From Limnephilus marmoratus (Eukaryota > Arthropoda > Insecta > Trichoptera > Limnephilidae), in assembly GCA_917880885.1 (NCBI GenBank), contig OU862916.1:46536831-46600830 (forward strand): a stretch of 64,000 nt of DNA, read 5' to 3'. The notes under the pieces are model-generated. The model worked only from the letters and a program-made list of their open reading frames with translations. It ran no database searches and was not told where the DNA came from. Positions 42,973 to 53,526 of this stretch are shown one piece after another. A program made the position numbers and the translations under genes. Each line of letters opens with the position of its first letter. Position 1 is the first letter of the stretch.

Positions 42973-43914
42973 TAGAGAACTCCAGTCCAATTTTTTTTAA
43001 TGAATAAAGACATTCAAACTCAAATAACTGCATATTTATTTTTATTTTTATAGTTAGTTTTAATAGTTAAATTAATTGTCAAAGTTTTAATTTTTCAAGA
43101 CCCCCTGAAAATCACCGGTGGATTGTGTGACATCATCACCCATCGATAGTTTTATTTACTTTCAACAGGTGTTGTCATTTTGAATGATAATTATACGGAA
43201 GAAAGATAATACTATTCGATAAGTTTAAAACATTATTTATGTGGAATTATTTATTCATTATATTTTATTTATTATATTGTTGAATATTATTACGGGAGAG
43301 TGGTATAAAAATTGTATGAAATTATTATTTTTTTAGCTTTTAAAATCAATATTATCAAAAACGAAGAATCACCCACAAAAGTGTTGGCAAACGATAACAG
43401 CTGATCGATTGCGGCCATTTTAATTCTACTCCACGGCCTAATTTTGGCCTATGTAGCATTATGATATAGTATGTTTATACGATTTTTTTCGTACAGTTTA
43501 AAGTTTTTCAATATTTTAAATAATAGAGATAAACTAATAGAGATACCTCTATTTTTGAAATTGAATTATTTAGGCTTAAATATTGTTTCAATAAACACAA
43601 CAACTAAATCTCCATAAACAGTATGAAATAACGAATAACATGAAATGTTGTTAATACTGATGGCTTTTGTCATACCTACATAATCATAGTTTCAATACAA
43701 TGACTGGTGACGCGTGACGTCAGCACTAACCATTCAGTAATGCCAACTTTATAGTGTGTTTGGACGAGAGGTTTAAAAATACACTTTTTAATATTTTTTT
43801 AAGAACTCTATGTTTAATATTATGAAATAAAACTTAAATATTCAGAATCAGCGTTCATTGGTCTATACGAACATATTTTTTTAAAGCCCTAATATTTTTC
43901 ACTGGAGTTCCTTA
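42973..43914. mobile_element. TIR element E, long copy
   Basis: The same ends and orientation as 41746-42373. At 938 bp it is about 300 bp longer, owing to an internal segment (roughly 43140-43560). TA flanks are at 42973-42974 and 43913-43914. Two same-orientation copies 600 bp apart could recombine. Confidence 0.7.
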
Positions 43915-43919
43915 TATGA

Positions 43920-44325
43920 AAATTTGGTAACACTTCTGTAACTGGAAGCCGAACCCATATCCTCTAGTCTTTCCGGGGCAACACTCTACCAAATGGAACC
44001 AAATCCAAACTTGTCGGAAGTGCGATTTTGTAGTTTTGCAGTAGACCGTTTCTACGTTTTTACTGTTTTAGAAATCGAGAAAGATAGTGTTGTTTTTATA
44101 TTTGGCATTTAATGTAATTTCATTCGAAATTCCGAAACTACAGACTTTTGAATTAACAAAACAAGCCAATAAATAAGCCAGAAGAAAAATTTTCAATTTT
44201 TAGCTGATCTGACATTGTTCTTCGGGACCCTCGATTTCAATTAAAGAATTACTTTCATTAACTGAATATTATTTTGAATGATTAAAAAAATTTCAACGGA
44301 GTTTGAAACTTTCATCAGTTAACTT
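43920..44325. other. Unassigned DNA
   Basis: Nothing recognisable. Confidence 0.3.
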
Positions 44326-44393
44326 AGTAAATTAATATTTAATGAAATAAAACAATAACATTGTTTTTTTGGCACGATTTATTTAATTTTTAA

Positions 44394-44436
44394 AATACCG
44401 ACCGGTTTCGCTTCAGTCAAGCATCTTCAGGGTATT
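44394..44436 (-). ncRNA. Hammerhead ribozyme, all core motifs intact
   Basis: On the minus strand stem I is AATACC/GGTATT, 6 of 6; core CTGAAGA; stem II GCTT/AAGC with a GACTG loop; GAAA; palindromic stem III ACCGGT; C at the cleavage position (GUC). This is the best-paired hammerhead in the window. Confidence 0.82.
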
Positions 44437-44503
44437 AAATTAAACTGATCAAAAATACACATAGTATGAGCTTATATAGATAAAGAAAGAGACAAAACAT
44501 AAT

Positions 44504-44728
44504 AGCGCCATCAGTTTAGTGGGTACTGGGTACCCATAATCTCAATCTGTAAGAAATACAACAATATTGTTCTTTCAAAATCTGTATAATTTTGTGTTAT
44601 TTTGTTAACTTGTATAATTATTGTTAACCTCAACACAGGCTTGTCCTAGTGAGGTAACAAATTGTATTGTAAACATTTTTACCTACAGTGTAAAGAAACA
44701 ATAAATAAATAAATAAATAAATAAATAA
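44504..44728 (+). mobile_element. LINE 3' tail inserted into the fold-back arm
   Basis: It includes ACACAGGCTTGTCCTAGTG, TGTAAAGAAACAATAAAT and about six AAAT repeats. The opposite arm of the fold-back (44980-44995) reads straight across the site, proving this segment is a later insertion. It has the same tail as at 19880-20020. Confidence 0.75.
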
Positions 44729-45051
44729 TACAAAGGAACAGTGAAAAAGACGGGTGATATTTAATGAATTACCATATTATATATTCAAGGACAAATCGTC
44801 ATTTGAATAGGTGATTGAGGGTTTTTACTAGTTTATGTGTGTGCCCAACAGCCGATATTAGGAATATTCCCCATAAATCACTTTATCCCTTAATCACCTA
44901 TTCAAATGACGATTTGTCCCTGAATATATATTATAATATGGTAATTAATTAAATATCACCCGTCTCTTTCACTGTTCCTTTGTATTATGTTTTGTCTCTT
45001 TCTTTATCTACATAAGCTCACAATATGTGTATTTTTGATCAGTTTAATCTT

Positions 45052-45113
45052 ATACCCTGAAGATGCTCGAGTAAAGCGAAACCGAAAAAAAAAAAAACCG
45101 AAACGGTCGGTAT
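45052..45113 (+). ncRNA. Hammerhead with expanded stem III
   Basis: Stem I ATACC/GGTAT, core CTGAAGA, GCTC...AAGC in place of stem II (weak) and GAAA are present. In place of the loopless ACCGGT there is ACCG, about 20 nt of mostly A, then CGGT, and GUC. The insertion gives stem III a loop and could allow it to fold as a monomer. Confidence 0.65.
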
Positions 45114-45224
45114 TATAAAAATTAAATAAAGCGTGGTTAAAAAACAAAGTTATTGTTTTATTTCATTCAATATGTCAAACCACAAAGTGACTGCTTTCTA
45201 CCAAAATAAAAAAATTAATATTTA

Positions 45225-46060
45225 CCTACTTCAGTCGGATAAGGTGTGTGTTTTTTTAAGTTATTTAGTGAGTATACATTGTTACAACTTTGAAAACAAA
45301 GAAAACTATATTTTTTAGTGGAATTAGGTCCATTTTTTGTGATTTCGGAGAAAAAAATTGTTAAATTTTTACGGGTCGCAAGTGCAGACAGCCGTTGTAT
45401 ATTTTCCTACATAATAGCGTAACTATGAAGCCGTAATTCTGTTTGCTTAGAAGCAGCAAAAATAATTCCCGACCAGTCAGCTCTACCATCCTGAAATTTG
45501 TACGAGTTATTTAAAAGTTTTCCATTAACGCGAATTTAATCATCAACTTAGGATGATCTGCGAAAATTTGAAACATCAACTCGTGTACACGATAAGATGT
45601 CATTTTAGTTGAAATATTCAAGATTTTGAAAGTAGTGATGAAGCTCGCTAGAAGCCGAATAGTAAATACAAATGAATTATAAGAAGTTAGAATTCTATTA
45701 TTTTTATTCCTTATTTCCCCGGTCGAGGGTTACATTTTTCCCAGCTCTTTGTGTGGGAATTCTTGACGCTTTTCCCTTTGTCAAATATATCAAAACTTTA
45801 ATGCCCGCAAAAATTCTACAATTTTGTTTGTCATAAGTCTTAGTCAAAAATTGACATACCAATATCAATCTGCTTTCCCGAGAATGCTTTTACGTTAGTT
45901 ATATTTTTTTGCGAAATTAATTTCACTCTTTTAAAGATAAATAACACGTGAATGAAGTGATAAATAACACGTGAATTGGAAACTCAAGTAAAAAATAAAG
46001 TAATGCAGATATGTATTTAATTATTTGAACAGAATTAAGTACTCGTAAGTATAACATTTA
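45225..46060. other. Unassigned DNA with a 22-bp tandem repeat
   Basis: GATAAATAACACGTGAAT occurs twice at about 45938-45976. Nothing else is recognisable. Confidence 0.35.
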
Positions 46061-46063
46061 AAT

Positions 46064-47110
46064 TTTCTCAATAAACTGCGGTAATTGAACTTGGAAGTTT
46101 CGTTCAAATCTATCCAGCACATCAACAGGTATATTGGCGACAGCTTGAGGAATATTATTCTTCAGGTGAGCCGGGGTCCTAGGACGATCATTGAAAACAA
46201 GTGATTTTAAATAACCCCATAAAAATAGTCGCAGGGGGCTAAATCAAGCGACCATGCTGGCCAGTGCAGATCGCCCCTCAAGGAGATGAGGTCTTCTGGA
46301 AAGTGTTGGCGCAAAATAGACATTGATACTCGCGCTGTGCGTGACCAATACATCTCCTACTCTATCTCGTTGAGTTTTAATAGGAAAAAGTACTTAATCT
46401 TGTGGACGTTGGGACTCAGAAGTCACTGCAACTGTCACTCGTTTTCTTCAAAAAACCTTGGACCAATTATTCCAATTGTCGATGGTACCTACCAAACAGT
46501 TACACGTTGTGAATGTAGGGAACGCAGATGAAGTCGTTTGAGGTTATCAGGGCTCCAACAGCGCGTGTTCTGATTATTAGATATTGAAAGATAGAAATGA
46601 GCCTCATCCCTGAAGAAAACACTTCACAAGCATTTTTTCTTTCAACAAAATCGCGTGGATTAAGTTCCTGCACCACGGCCAATTTGTTGGGATGAAATTT
46701 CAGTTCTTCATGGAGGATTAAGCTCATAGAACGAGTATAAAAACGACCACCAGCTGCGTGCACCAGCTGTTGATACAGCTGGCAATATTTTATTTTTCCG
46801 GGCAAAGCCTTACTAAAAAACCTTACTATGTCACATGCTTGGGATGACTTTGCTGTTCGTAGAAGCCCAGGTTTTTTTTCTTCACATCACCAGTAATGCT
46901 GAAGTTGAAGTTGACTGCCGCCCAGAAAAATGACCACGGGACGCAAAATTGATATAGGTACGGAATGCACGCTGTGTGGCGATAATTTAGGGACCGTTAG
47001 AAAAACATGCCTCGACAAAATCAAACGGAGCTAATACTTTATGCCCTGCCCTCTAGAATGTGTCTCCGCAATCTCCACCATCCTCGTAGCAACTAAAATT
47101 CAAATAAGCA
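46064..47110 (-). pseudogene. Decayed DUF4817-type HTH/DDE transposase
   Basis: In minus-strand order: a remnant of the N-terminal DNA-binding domain (FVEACFSNGP, TQRAFRTYINFASRGH, about 46930-47020); the linker KKPGLLRTAKSSQ; SLILHEELKFHPNKLAVVQE and LNPRDFVERKNACEV (about 46590-46730); then HWPAWSLDLAPCDYF with the conserved D, FLWGYLKSLVFNDRPRTPAH and the C-terminal QLPQFIEKI* ending at 46064. Frameshifts occur at least in the CDYF/LWGY junction and upstream of the 46500-46805 frame, and stops interrupt the rest. This is a Tc1/mariner-like transposon family common in insects. I could not find terminal inverted repeats. Confidence 0.75.
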
Positions 47111-47114
47111 AGTT

Positions 47115-47435
47115 TCTTTGCCCCGCCTTGTAGGTATTATAAAATATTATGCTGGAAAAGCTTCGCAAGCTTAGATGGACTTAGATTATCTGTCTACTGT
47201 TTTCTATCGTTGTTTGAAACATGTAATAATATTCACATTTGATACAATTTATTCCAAAAATGATATCATAAACCATACTTGAAAAAGCGATATTATAAAA
47301 CATTCATGGTAAGTCCCTTGTTCTATTACTTCATCTGAATTTGGCAATATTTTATTATTCAGATTCAATCAAAAGAAATATAACTACTCTCTTGATATAT
47401 AAAATTATAAGACGTCGCAATCAGTGTAAATTATT
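47115..47435. other. Unassigned DNA
   Basis: Nothing recognisable. Confidence 0.3.
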
Positions 47436-47439
47436 TTAA

Positions 47440-47660
47440 ATATACCGCACAGAAGTTTCGACTGCTCCCAAACGTCTGGGACTAGTGAGACTACGGCATA
47501 CCCAATTAGGTTATGTTATGAGGTTGAAAGTAGAGGCCAGGTAAGGAGATGGGGTAAAATGGAGGAAATATATGTTTAGGCTATTTAAATTCGACCAAAA
47601 ATGACTAATGCCGTTTCAAGTAACGTTTCAATTCTGAATGGCGGTCTTCCACTTTGTCTA
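47440..47660 (-). mobile_element. SINE A 3' fragment
   Basis: ATACCGCACAGAAGTTTCGA ... CGTTTCAATTCTGAATGGCG on the plus strand is the reverse of the SINE A body and tail. The tRNA head is missing. Confidence 0.65.
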
Positions 47661-47678
47661 TTTATCATCTTATCTACC

Positions 47679-47715
47679 CTGATGACAGACACTGTACCGT
47701 TATCCAAAGTGTTGA
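47679..47715 (+). ncRNA. Hammerhead-like relic, third lineage
   Basis: CTGATGA, then CAGACACTGTACCG..TATCC, AAAG in place of GAAA, and GTGTTGATT. It shares its order and downstream GCGCAACACGACATA with relics at 54843-54880 and 55073-55110. The core is damaged and stem I is not evident. Confidence 0.4.
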
Positions 47716-47759
47716 TTAAAAAATAAAGAAGCGCAACACGACATAAAAACCCAAAATTT

Positions 47760-48145
47760 TATAAGGATAATAAAACATACAATAATATAGTAAAAATAGG
47801 AGTGGACACTACTTGTAACGCAGTGATAAGAGATACGGTTACCATCCGGCAACTTTGGTAGTAGTTCGGTCCGTTGTTTCGTATAGCCAGGCAGCTGTTA
47901 TCATGGAGCATTTCCCGCATTAAATCTGGAATATAATTTGTCTGCCACTTCCCCTTGTATTAATCACTACCCCTCCCACTTCCCCAGCGAAAAACGTTTA
48001 TCTGATCGACTAACAAATGCTCGGAGTATTTTCCGTTTACAGAATCACTTAGTCTGACGATAAATTTCGCCAAGAATACGCCTTTGTAGCTAGACGACTT
48101 GCTTTAAACACCTTGAGCCCTTATGTTTTGGCGAAATACCGATAT
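47760..48145. other. Unassigned DNA
   Basis: Nothing recognisable. Confidence 0.3.
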
Positions 48146-48149
48146 TTTT

Positions 48150-48375
48150 TTATGTGAATACCGCAGCAGAGCCCCAACTGCCGAAAGCCAGCGGGACTAA
48201 AATATCCCTAATTTGGATAAGTCATGAGGTTGGATGATCGTGAGATTAATAGGAGCAAGAAGACGAGTAAAAGGAAGGTGGAAATGTCTATTCTGTTTTG
48301 GTCACTTTAAAATGGTAAATCACTTTCAAGCAACTTTTGTCTTTCACCAAGTAGATACTGTGAGAATCTGACACT
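48150..48375 (-). mobile_element. SINE A 3' fragment, diverged
   Basis: GTGAATACCGCAGCAGAGCC and CCAGCGGGACTAAAATATCC correspond to the SINE A end on the minus strand; AAAGGAAGGTGGAAATG is the CT block. Confidence 0.6.
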
Positions 48376-48569
48376 TTTGAATGTTTTGATGTTTCTTATA
48401 TATTAGGATTTGTAATCGGATTCTGTTTACCTGATAATTTCACGCGAGGCCGCCAACACAGTCTTCTGTTTCTTCAAAGGCCCAGAACTAGCATTCCAAT
48501 TCTGATGCCTGGAAACACTACGTTAATTAACTACCCTTCAACAGAAGTAACCCTTAACGTATGATTTGA

Positions 48570-48655
48570 TAATAATAATAATTGGATAATTTGTAGAGCA
48601 CCGTTTTTGTGAAAAATCACCTCAAGAGCGCTTTACAATTCATTATGAAGTCTAA
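48570..48655 (-). repeat. (TAA)n-ended dispersed repeat tail
   Basis: AATAATAATAATTGGATAAT, TTGTAGAGC, CACCTCAAGAGCGCTTTACA also occurs at 62190-62262. The AGCGCC/GGGCGCT pairing and the triplet end look like a SINE or LINE 3' end. Confidence 0.5.
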
Positions 48656-48682
48656 GGCCCTAACTAATTTTATTATTTACAA

Positions 48683-48849
48683 TTAGGGAACGTACCCATA
48701 CTACGTGACCTCATCGGGGGGGAGGTCTTCAAAATATCACGCTTGGTACAAATGAGCGGCGGTTTGCTTAGGATTTTGGTCACCGGGGGGCGGGGGGGGG
48801 GTTAAAAATAGCTAAAAATTTGGTCACGTAGTATGGGTACGTTCCCTTA
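48683..48849. mobile_element. 161-bp MITE with perfect 25-bp TIRs
   Basis: The element 48686-48846 has ends GGGAACGTACCCATACTACG and the exact inverted partner extending to at least 25 bp. TTA is present on both sides, compatible with a 3-bp duplication of PIF/Harbinger type; a TA duplication is the alternative. The interior includes G-runs (for example GGGGGGCGGGGGGGGGG). Confidence 0.75.
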
Positions 48850-49810
48850 GATATAGAAACATACTCACCTGGCAGGTCACTTTCGATAGACACACTCCAT
48901 TAGAACGCTTATGCTTGGGAAAGATACGACTTTGCATGTTACGTAGATACTTGTAACCTTATGTACCTTATTATTATGTATATATTATATAGTTTCTTGT
49001 AACCTTATGTACGAGCATTTACTATATTTTTTGAAAATTTTAATCACTTTTGCAATTTATTGGTTTTAATCCTGTTTTTGCAAAAAAAAATAGATAAATA
49101 AGTAGATTCTAGCTGCCAACATGTTTTAACGAATTACACAAAAAAAAATACTTATGAGTTATTAGATTTTTTTCACATCAAAAAATATTATTTGAAAAAC
49201 CTTCCACAACGTTTAAGTCTCGCTAAAATATCTACCTCCAGACTATGAATAATTTATAACAGTTAATTCGGCATCTTATCTTCTTTTTGAAAATTAGATA
49301 TTATAAATATTTGAAAGGTTTCCAGGAATTGTGGTTCATGAAAGAAGATTTCTTGTTCACAAAGATATTCCCCTAAAATGGAATCCTTTTATGCTAGGCA
49401 ACATTTTAAGATTTTATTCCAGACATTTACAGTTGCTGAGCCTGAAAGGGTTGTAATGCTATAGTAGCATTTCCAATATTTTCATCGAATTGATGATTTG
49501 TTGAATTGCCTTCCATTCCCGATAACTAACAGGAAATTTAAAGGATATTTTATACAGAAAAAGACGTGTAACTGCTGTGAAATATTACGGTTCCCGTAAA
49601 AAAGATGAATTGTTAGCGCAGGTGATCTCACTCAGTGATTGTTTAAAGGGTCTACCATCGAAGAATATTAAGAATAATAATTTTGGGTAATAATAAATTG
49701 AAATAGAAAAATATGCTAAAGAAGATGAATTATTATAATGTATCTTGAAAGTGGAAGTAGATAAATAAACATTTTTTCTAATATTTTCATATTACCTTCA
49801 GTAAATATTA
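48850..49810. other. Unassigned AT-rich DNA
   Basis: Nothing recognisable. Confidence 0.3.
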
Positions 49811-49815
49811 TTTTT

Positions 49816-50019
49816 TATAGTATCTCCACACAGGAGGCCCCGAGGAAAATTATTTCTCTCAGGGCCTATCTGATATTTGAAGGTGGGGGTCTTTAAAGTA
49901 GAGGTAGGATTGAACAGTCCCTTCAAGACCCGTATTATAGGAGGGAAGAAATCGTTCCACAGCCAAGTTGTTGAACTCAAGATCGAGTCTTTGAAGCGAC
50001 TCGTACTCATGTGATTCAA
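49816..50019 (-). pseudogene. LINE family F C-terminal relic with 3' tail
   Basis: The minus-strand frame reads NHMSTSRFKDSILSSTTWLW then NDFFP, matching CHMRTGRSFDSFFCSTARLW / NDLP of the copy at 61.6 kb. The shared hairpin tail (CCACACAGGAGGCCCCGAGG ... CTCTCAGGGCC) is at 49823-49867. Truncated and frameshifted. Confidence 0.75.
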
Positions 50020-50154
50020 AATCCATGATATTCAATTTTAGGCTAGGTTATTTAACTTTTTTGTGGTGATCATTAAATAAAATAAAATAGCTGACTTTTT
50101 TATAGCGCCGTTTACCGATTCAACCACTCAATGTACAGCAATACTTTATACCAG

Positions 50155-50582
50155 CAGGTTCTCGGCATGCGTTGCCATGCCCCCGTCACGAGAACCACCC
50201 TCCCGAGTTCTCCTCCCCCCTCCCAAATTCCCCTCCCCCTTCCGTATTCGCCACCCCTCTCCCGCGAATCCGCCTCCCGAGTTCCCCTCCCCCCTCCCGT
50301 GTTCCCCTCCCCCCTCCCGTGTTCCCGTCCCCCCACCAAGGTTCCCTTTCTCCCTCCCGCATTCCATACATTCATTCCCGGTATATTCAGTTTCCAAACA
50401 GCTCGCGTGCCACCTATTGCAATTTTTTACACAAATTTAATAATGCCAAAGCTCGTATATGTTATTCTGATGTATGAGCTATATTATTGTAAAGTTTCAT
50501 TAAAATCTATTCAGTATTTTTTGCCTGAAAGAGTAACAAACATACTTCCATACAAATTTACCTTTATAATATTAGTGAGATA
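50155..50582 (+). repeat. Dispersed repeat G with pyrimidine minisatellite
   Basis: The CCTCCCGAGTTCCCCTCCCC unit recurs irregularly at about 50205-50365, followed by the conserved end TTGTAAAGTTTCATTAAAAT, GAAAGAGTAACAAACATAC and TTTATAATATTAGTGAGAT. Pro/Ser-rich and Gly/Arg-rich frames on both strands are artefacts of the skewed composition. Confidence 0.65.
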
Positions 50583-50589
50583 AGGAACA

Positions 50590-51085
50590 TTTTTCATATT
50601 ACTAAAAATAAAATTACAAACTTTTTTTTATGTATTATGTAAACGCTTGTAACAGAGTAAAATTCAATCCCCGATTTACTTAACGAGTACAGATCGGTAC
50701 CAGTATGTTCGTGAAGAGCCATAACTTCAAAAATCTACCGTCGACAATTCAGTTTCAAGGTAACAGGAAAGAGCTTTGAACGCGTGACGAAGCAGGGATT
50801 TCTCGATTTCTTGTGTTCTTCTTTATTCTTTGTCGAAATTATTTCTGACTAATTTTTTATTTTTTTAGGGAGGTATTTTAACCTTTTCAGCTAATGTTTT
50901 GATTTTAGAATTTTTTGTAATTTTTATTTTTATTGTTATTTATGTATACATTTTTTTTTAATTTTAAAGATTGCGCAGTTAGCTACTGCCACGACTTCAA
51001 TCAAAACTTGAAGATGGCAAACAGCAACAGATCTGTGCAAGATTGCAACAATCAAGATGTCTTCTTTGTAATATTCAGATTATTA
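50590..51085. other. Unassigned DNA
   Basis: Nothing recognisable. Confidence 0.3.
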
Positions 51086-51089
51086 TTTG

Positions 51090-52010
51090 GTTTACCTTTT
51101 TCCTTTTTTTTATTTAGTAACTATATAATATTTTTTACATTTTTATACGAAACATGTTAGTTAGATGTAGATATATAAAAAATAGAAAATATATTCGTAG
51201 TCCTCCTCACTAGGAGATCCTATGCTGAGGGGGACTATGCTTTGGATAAGTTTTTCAGCGACTTCTATGGTTTAACTTCATTGTTTGGATAAGGTTTTCC
51301 AGAAACTTCTATGACGGTGTTTTAAATATACTAGTAAGTTCATTTTCCGATAGTTCCTTCAGTCAACATTTAATGTCCTTAATGTAGCTATTTTTTGTTT
51401 TAATTTGTTTGATACTAAGTGGGAGTTTGTTATATAACTTTACTGCTAAAAATTCAGAACTTCTTTGTCCAAATGAAGAGTTACACTTTGGTATATTAAG
51501 TATGTCTATTTGTTTGGCTCTGGTTTTATGAGCATGTCAGGTGTCTGCCTCTGAATCATTTTTGTGGTAATGTACTAGAATGTTTTTGGCATAGATTTTT
51601 TGTACCCTTGAAACATCAAACTGTTTAAAAATTTCTGTTGTTGACGTCCTTATGGGGACCTTTAGAATGGTCTTTATGATGCAATTCTGAGTTATCTTAA
51701 GTTGTTTTAAGTGATTAGATGCTGCTGAGCCCCATCCTATTACTCCATATTCCAATCGAGAGTGGCATAAAGTATAATATACTCTCTTTAGATCCCTCAT
51801 CGACAAGATGTTTCTTAATTTTTTGAAGAAGTAGATGAGTACTTAAAGACGGGCGGGAACATTGTGGAAAAGTATTTTGACATTCATGTAATTTGAGGGT
51901 ATGCACATTCATTGGTTGTCCTCTTTTGTTTTTGGAGAAGGTTAGATATTTAGTTTTATTGACATTTAATGTAATGGAGTTTACTTTTAGCCAGTTTTCT
52001 AAGGACTGGC
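51090..52010 (-). pseudogene. LINE family B 3' end, copy 2 (longer)
   Basis: The minus-strand frame 51537-51806 reads MRDLKRVYYTLCHSRLEYGV then IGWGSAASNHLKQLKITQNC and KTILKVPIRTSTTEIFKQFD. An upstream frame (51715-51912) has MNVHTLKLHECQNTFPQCSR. It extends about 200 bp further 5' than copy 1 (32637-33420), into a YLTFSKN region near 51940. The 3' UTR block around CTCACTAGGAGATCCTATGC is shared. Frameshifted and lacking the catalytic palm. Confidence 0.78.
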
Positions 52011-52019
52011 TACCCTCTG

Positions 52020-52660
52020 ACCACCCCCTTTGATATGAAAGAAGAAGATTTGATATAGATTAAACATAAATTCAATTCAACCTACAGTTAACCAACCAAC
52101 TTAGATTAAAAATGATAAATTCACAGAAGAGACTGCTTAAATATTTGACTTGACTTTCTAGTCTTTCTTTGAGACAAGATATGCCCCGAGTTTTAAATTT
52201 AATCTTTTCTTAGAATCAAAATCTGCAAATGTTTTTTGTAATAATAAACAACTTTAAACTGGATGATTAATTTTCTATATCTTTTTGAATCGTAGTAGAA
52301 ACCATTGACGCCCTTCGTGGTATTTTTAGTTATTAAACTTCTAATAGTGATGTCATTACGAAACTTCACCGAGAGACAGTCTTTAGGTTTACTAATTGTT
52401 TTTTTAACAAAAATGGGACAACAAATGTACACTTTGACCAAATTTGGAAAATTCGAAAAGTTATTACAGATGTCCAAAAAGTTTTTGGGTTTTCATTTTA
52501 TTTTAATAAAAACTAAAAATTTGTACTGGAATTTTCTTTTTTGTAGTCAAATAATAACTTTGAAAAATGATATACTTGCTGGTTCCCGACTTGCGTAACA
52601 ATGCCATATTCAAAGAAATACATTGTTTCTCCCTGAATCACCTTTCTTTATAAATTATAG
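52020..52660. other. Unassigned DNA
   Basis: Overlapping frames at 52199-52598 on opposite strands show no recognisable domain. Confidence 0.3.
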
Positions 52661-52667
52661 CCTACTA

Positions 52668-52999
52668 GCAGACCCGGCCACACGTTGCTGTGGCTAACGA
52701 AACACAACGCCATTACCCAACCTTTATAAAATCCACACCACCAGCTTGCCAGCTGCCCGCTGCCCGCTGCGTGAATTGAATATTTGAATTTCTCGGCTTT
52801 TCTCTACTATAATAAGCATGTATTATACATATAAACCTTCCTCTTGAATCACTCTATCTATTGGTGAAAACTCCGTTGCTTAGTTTTAAAGATCTATGAG
52901 CTGTATTATTGTAAAGTTTCATTAAAATCCATTTAGTCGTTTTTGCGTGAAAGAGTAACAAACACACATACATCCATACAAACTTTCGCTTTAAAATAT
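52668..52999 (+). repeat. Dispersed repeat G, copy
   Basis: From ACTAGCAGACCCGGCCACAC to TTTCATTAAAATCCATTTAG, GAAAGAGTAACAAACACACA and CTTTAAAATATTACT. The ends resemble a common arthropod repeat that may be Helitron-like (TC...CTAG on the minus strand). Confidence 0.55.
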
Positions 53000-53523
53000 T
53001 ACTAGCTGGCCAGCATGCTTGGTACGCCATTTAATATAGAATTTGTTTCTCCCTGCGTGTCCTTTCCCATTCATCCCGTTCTCCTCTCGCCTCCCCTTCC
53101 TCTCCCGCGTCTCCTTCCCCTCTCACGTTCCCACTCCGATTCCTCCACCTTCCATCTCCCCACTCCACTCCCTCCCTTCCCCCGTCCCGCGAATACCCCT
53201 CCCGAGTTCCCCTCCCCCCTCTCAATTTACCCTCCCCGCTCCCGTATTCGTGTCCCCCCTCCCGCGAATCTCCCTCCCGAGTTCCCCTCCCCCCTCCCGC
53301 ATTATTTACATTAATTTCCGGTACATTCAGTTTTCAAACAGCTTGCGTCCCAACTATTGCAATTTTTTTATATTTTTTTTAATTCCAGAGCTCCTATACG
53401 TTATTCTGATGTATGAGCTATATTATTGTAAAGTTTCATTAAAATCCATTCAGTGGTTTTTGCATGAAAGAGTATCAAACATACATTCATACATACTTTT
53501 GCCTTTATAATATTAGTAAGATA
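53000..53523 (+). repeat. Dispersed repeat G, tandem copy with pyrimidine minisatellite
   Basis: From ACTAGCTGGCCAGCATGC to TTTATAATATTAGTAAGAT, directly after the previous copy. The CCCTCCCGAGTTCCCCTCCC-type units at 53090-53300 produce spurious Pro/Ser-rich frames. Confidence 0.6.
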
Positions 53524-53526
53524 AAA

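Larger units (their letters stand above)
44329..45224. mobile_element. Penelope-like fold-back with 13-bp TSD, carrying a LINE tail
   Basis: The insert 44342-45211 lies between AAATTAATATTTA at 44329-44341 and 45212-45224. The arms pair over several hundred bases (for example GTATGAGCTTATATAGATAA with ATCTACATAAGCTCACAATA, and CAAATCGTCATTTGAATAGG with its complement). The left arm is interrupted at 44504-44725 by a LINE 3' end. Hammerheads lie in both arms. Confidence 0.8.

Noticed and set aside
50131..50583. Several 60-150 codon frames on both strands rich in Pro/Ser or Gly/Arg
   Set aside because: They all overlie the polypyrimidine minisatellite of repeat G, where skewed composition removes stop codons in many frames.
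53015..53510. Overlapping Pro-rich frames
   Set aside because: Same cause: minisatellite composition inside repeat G.
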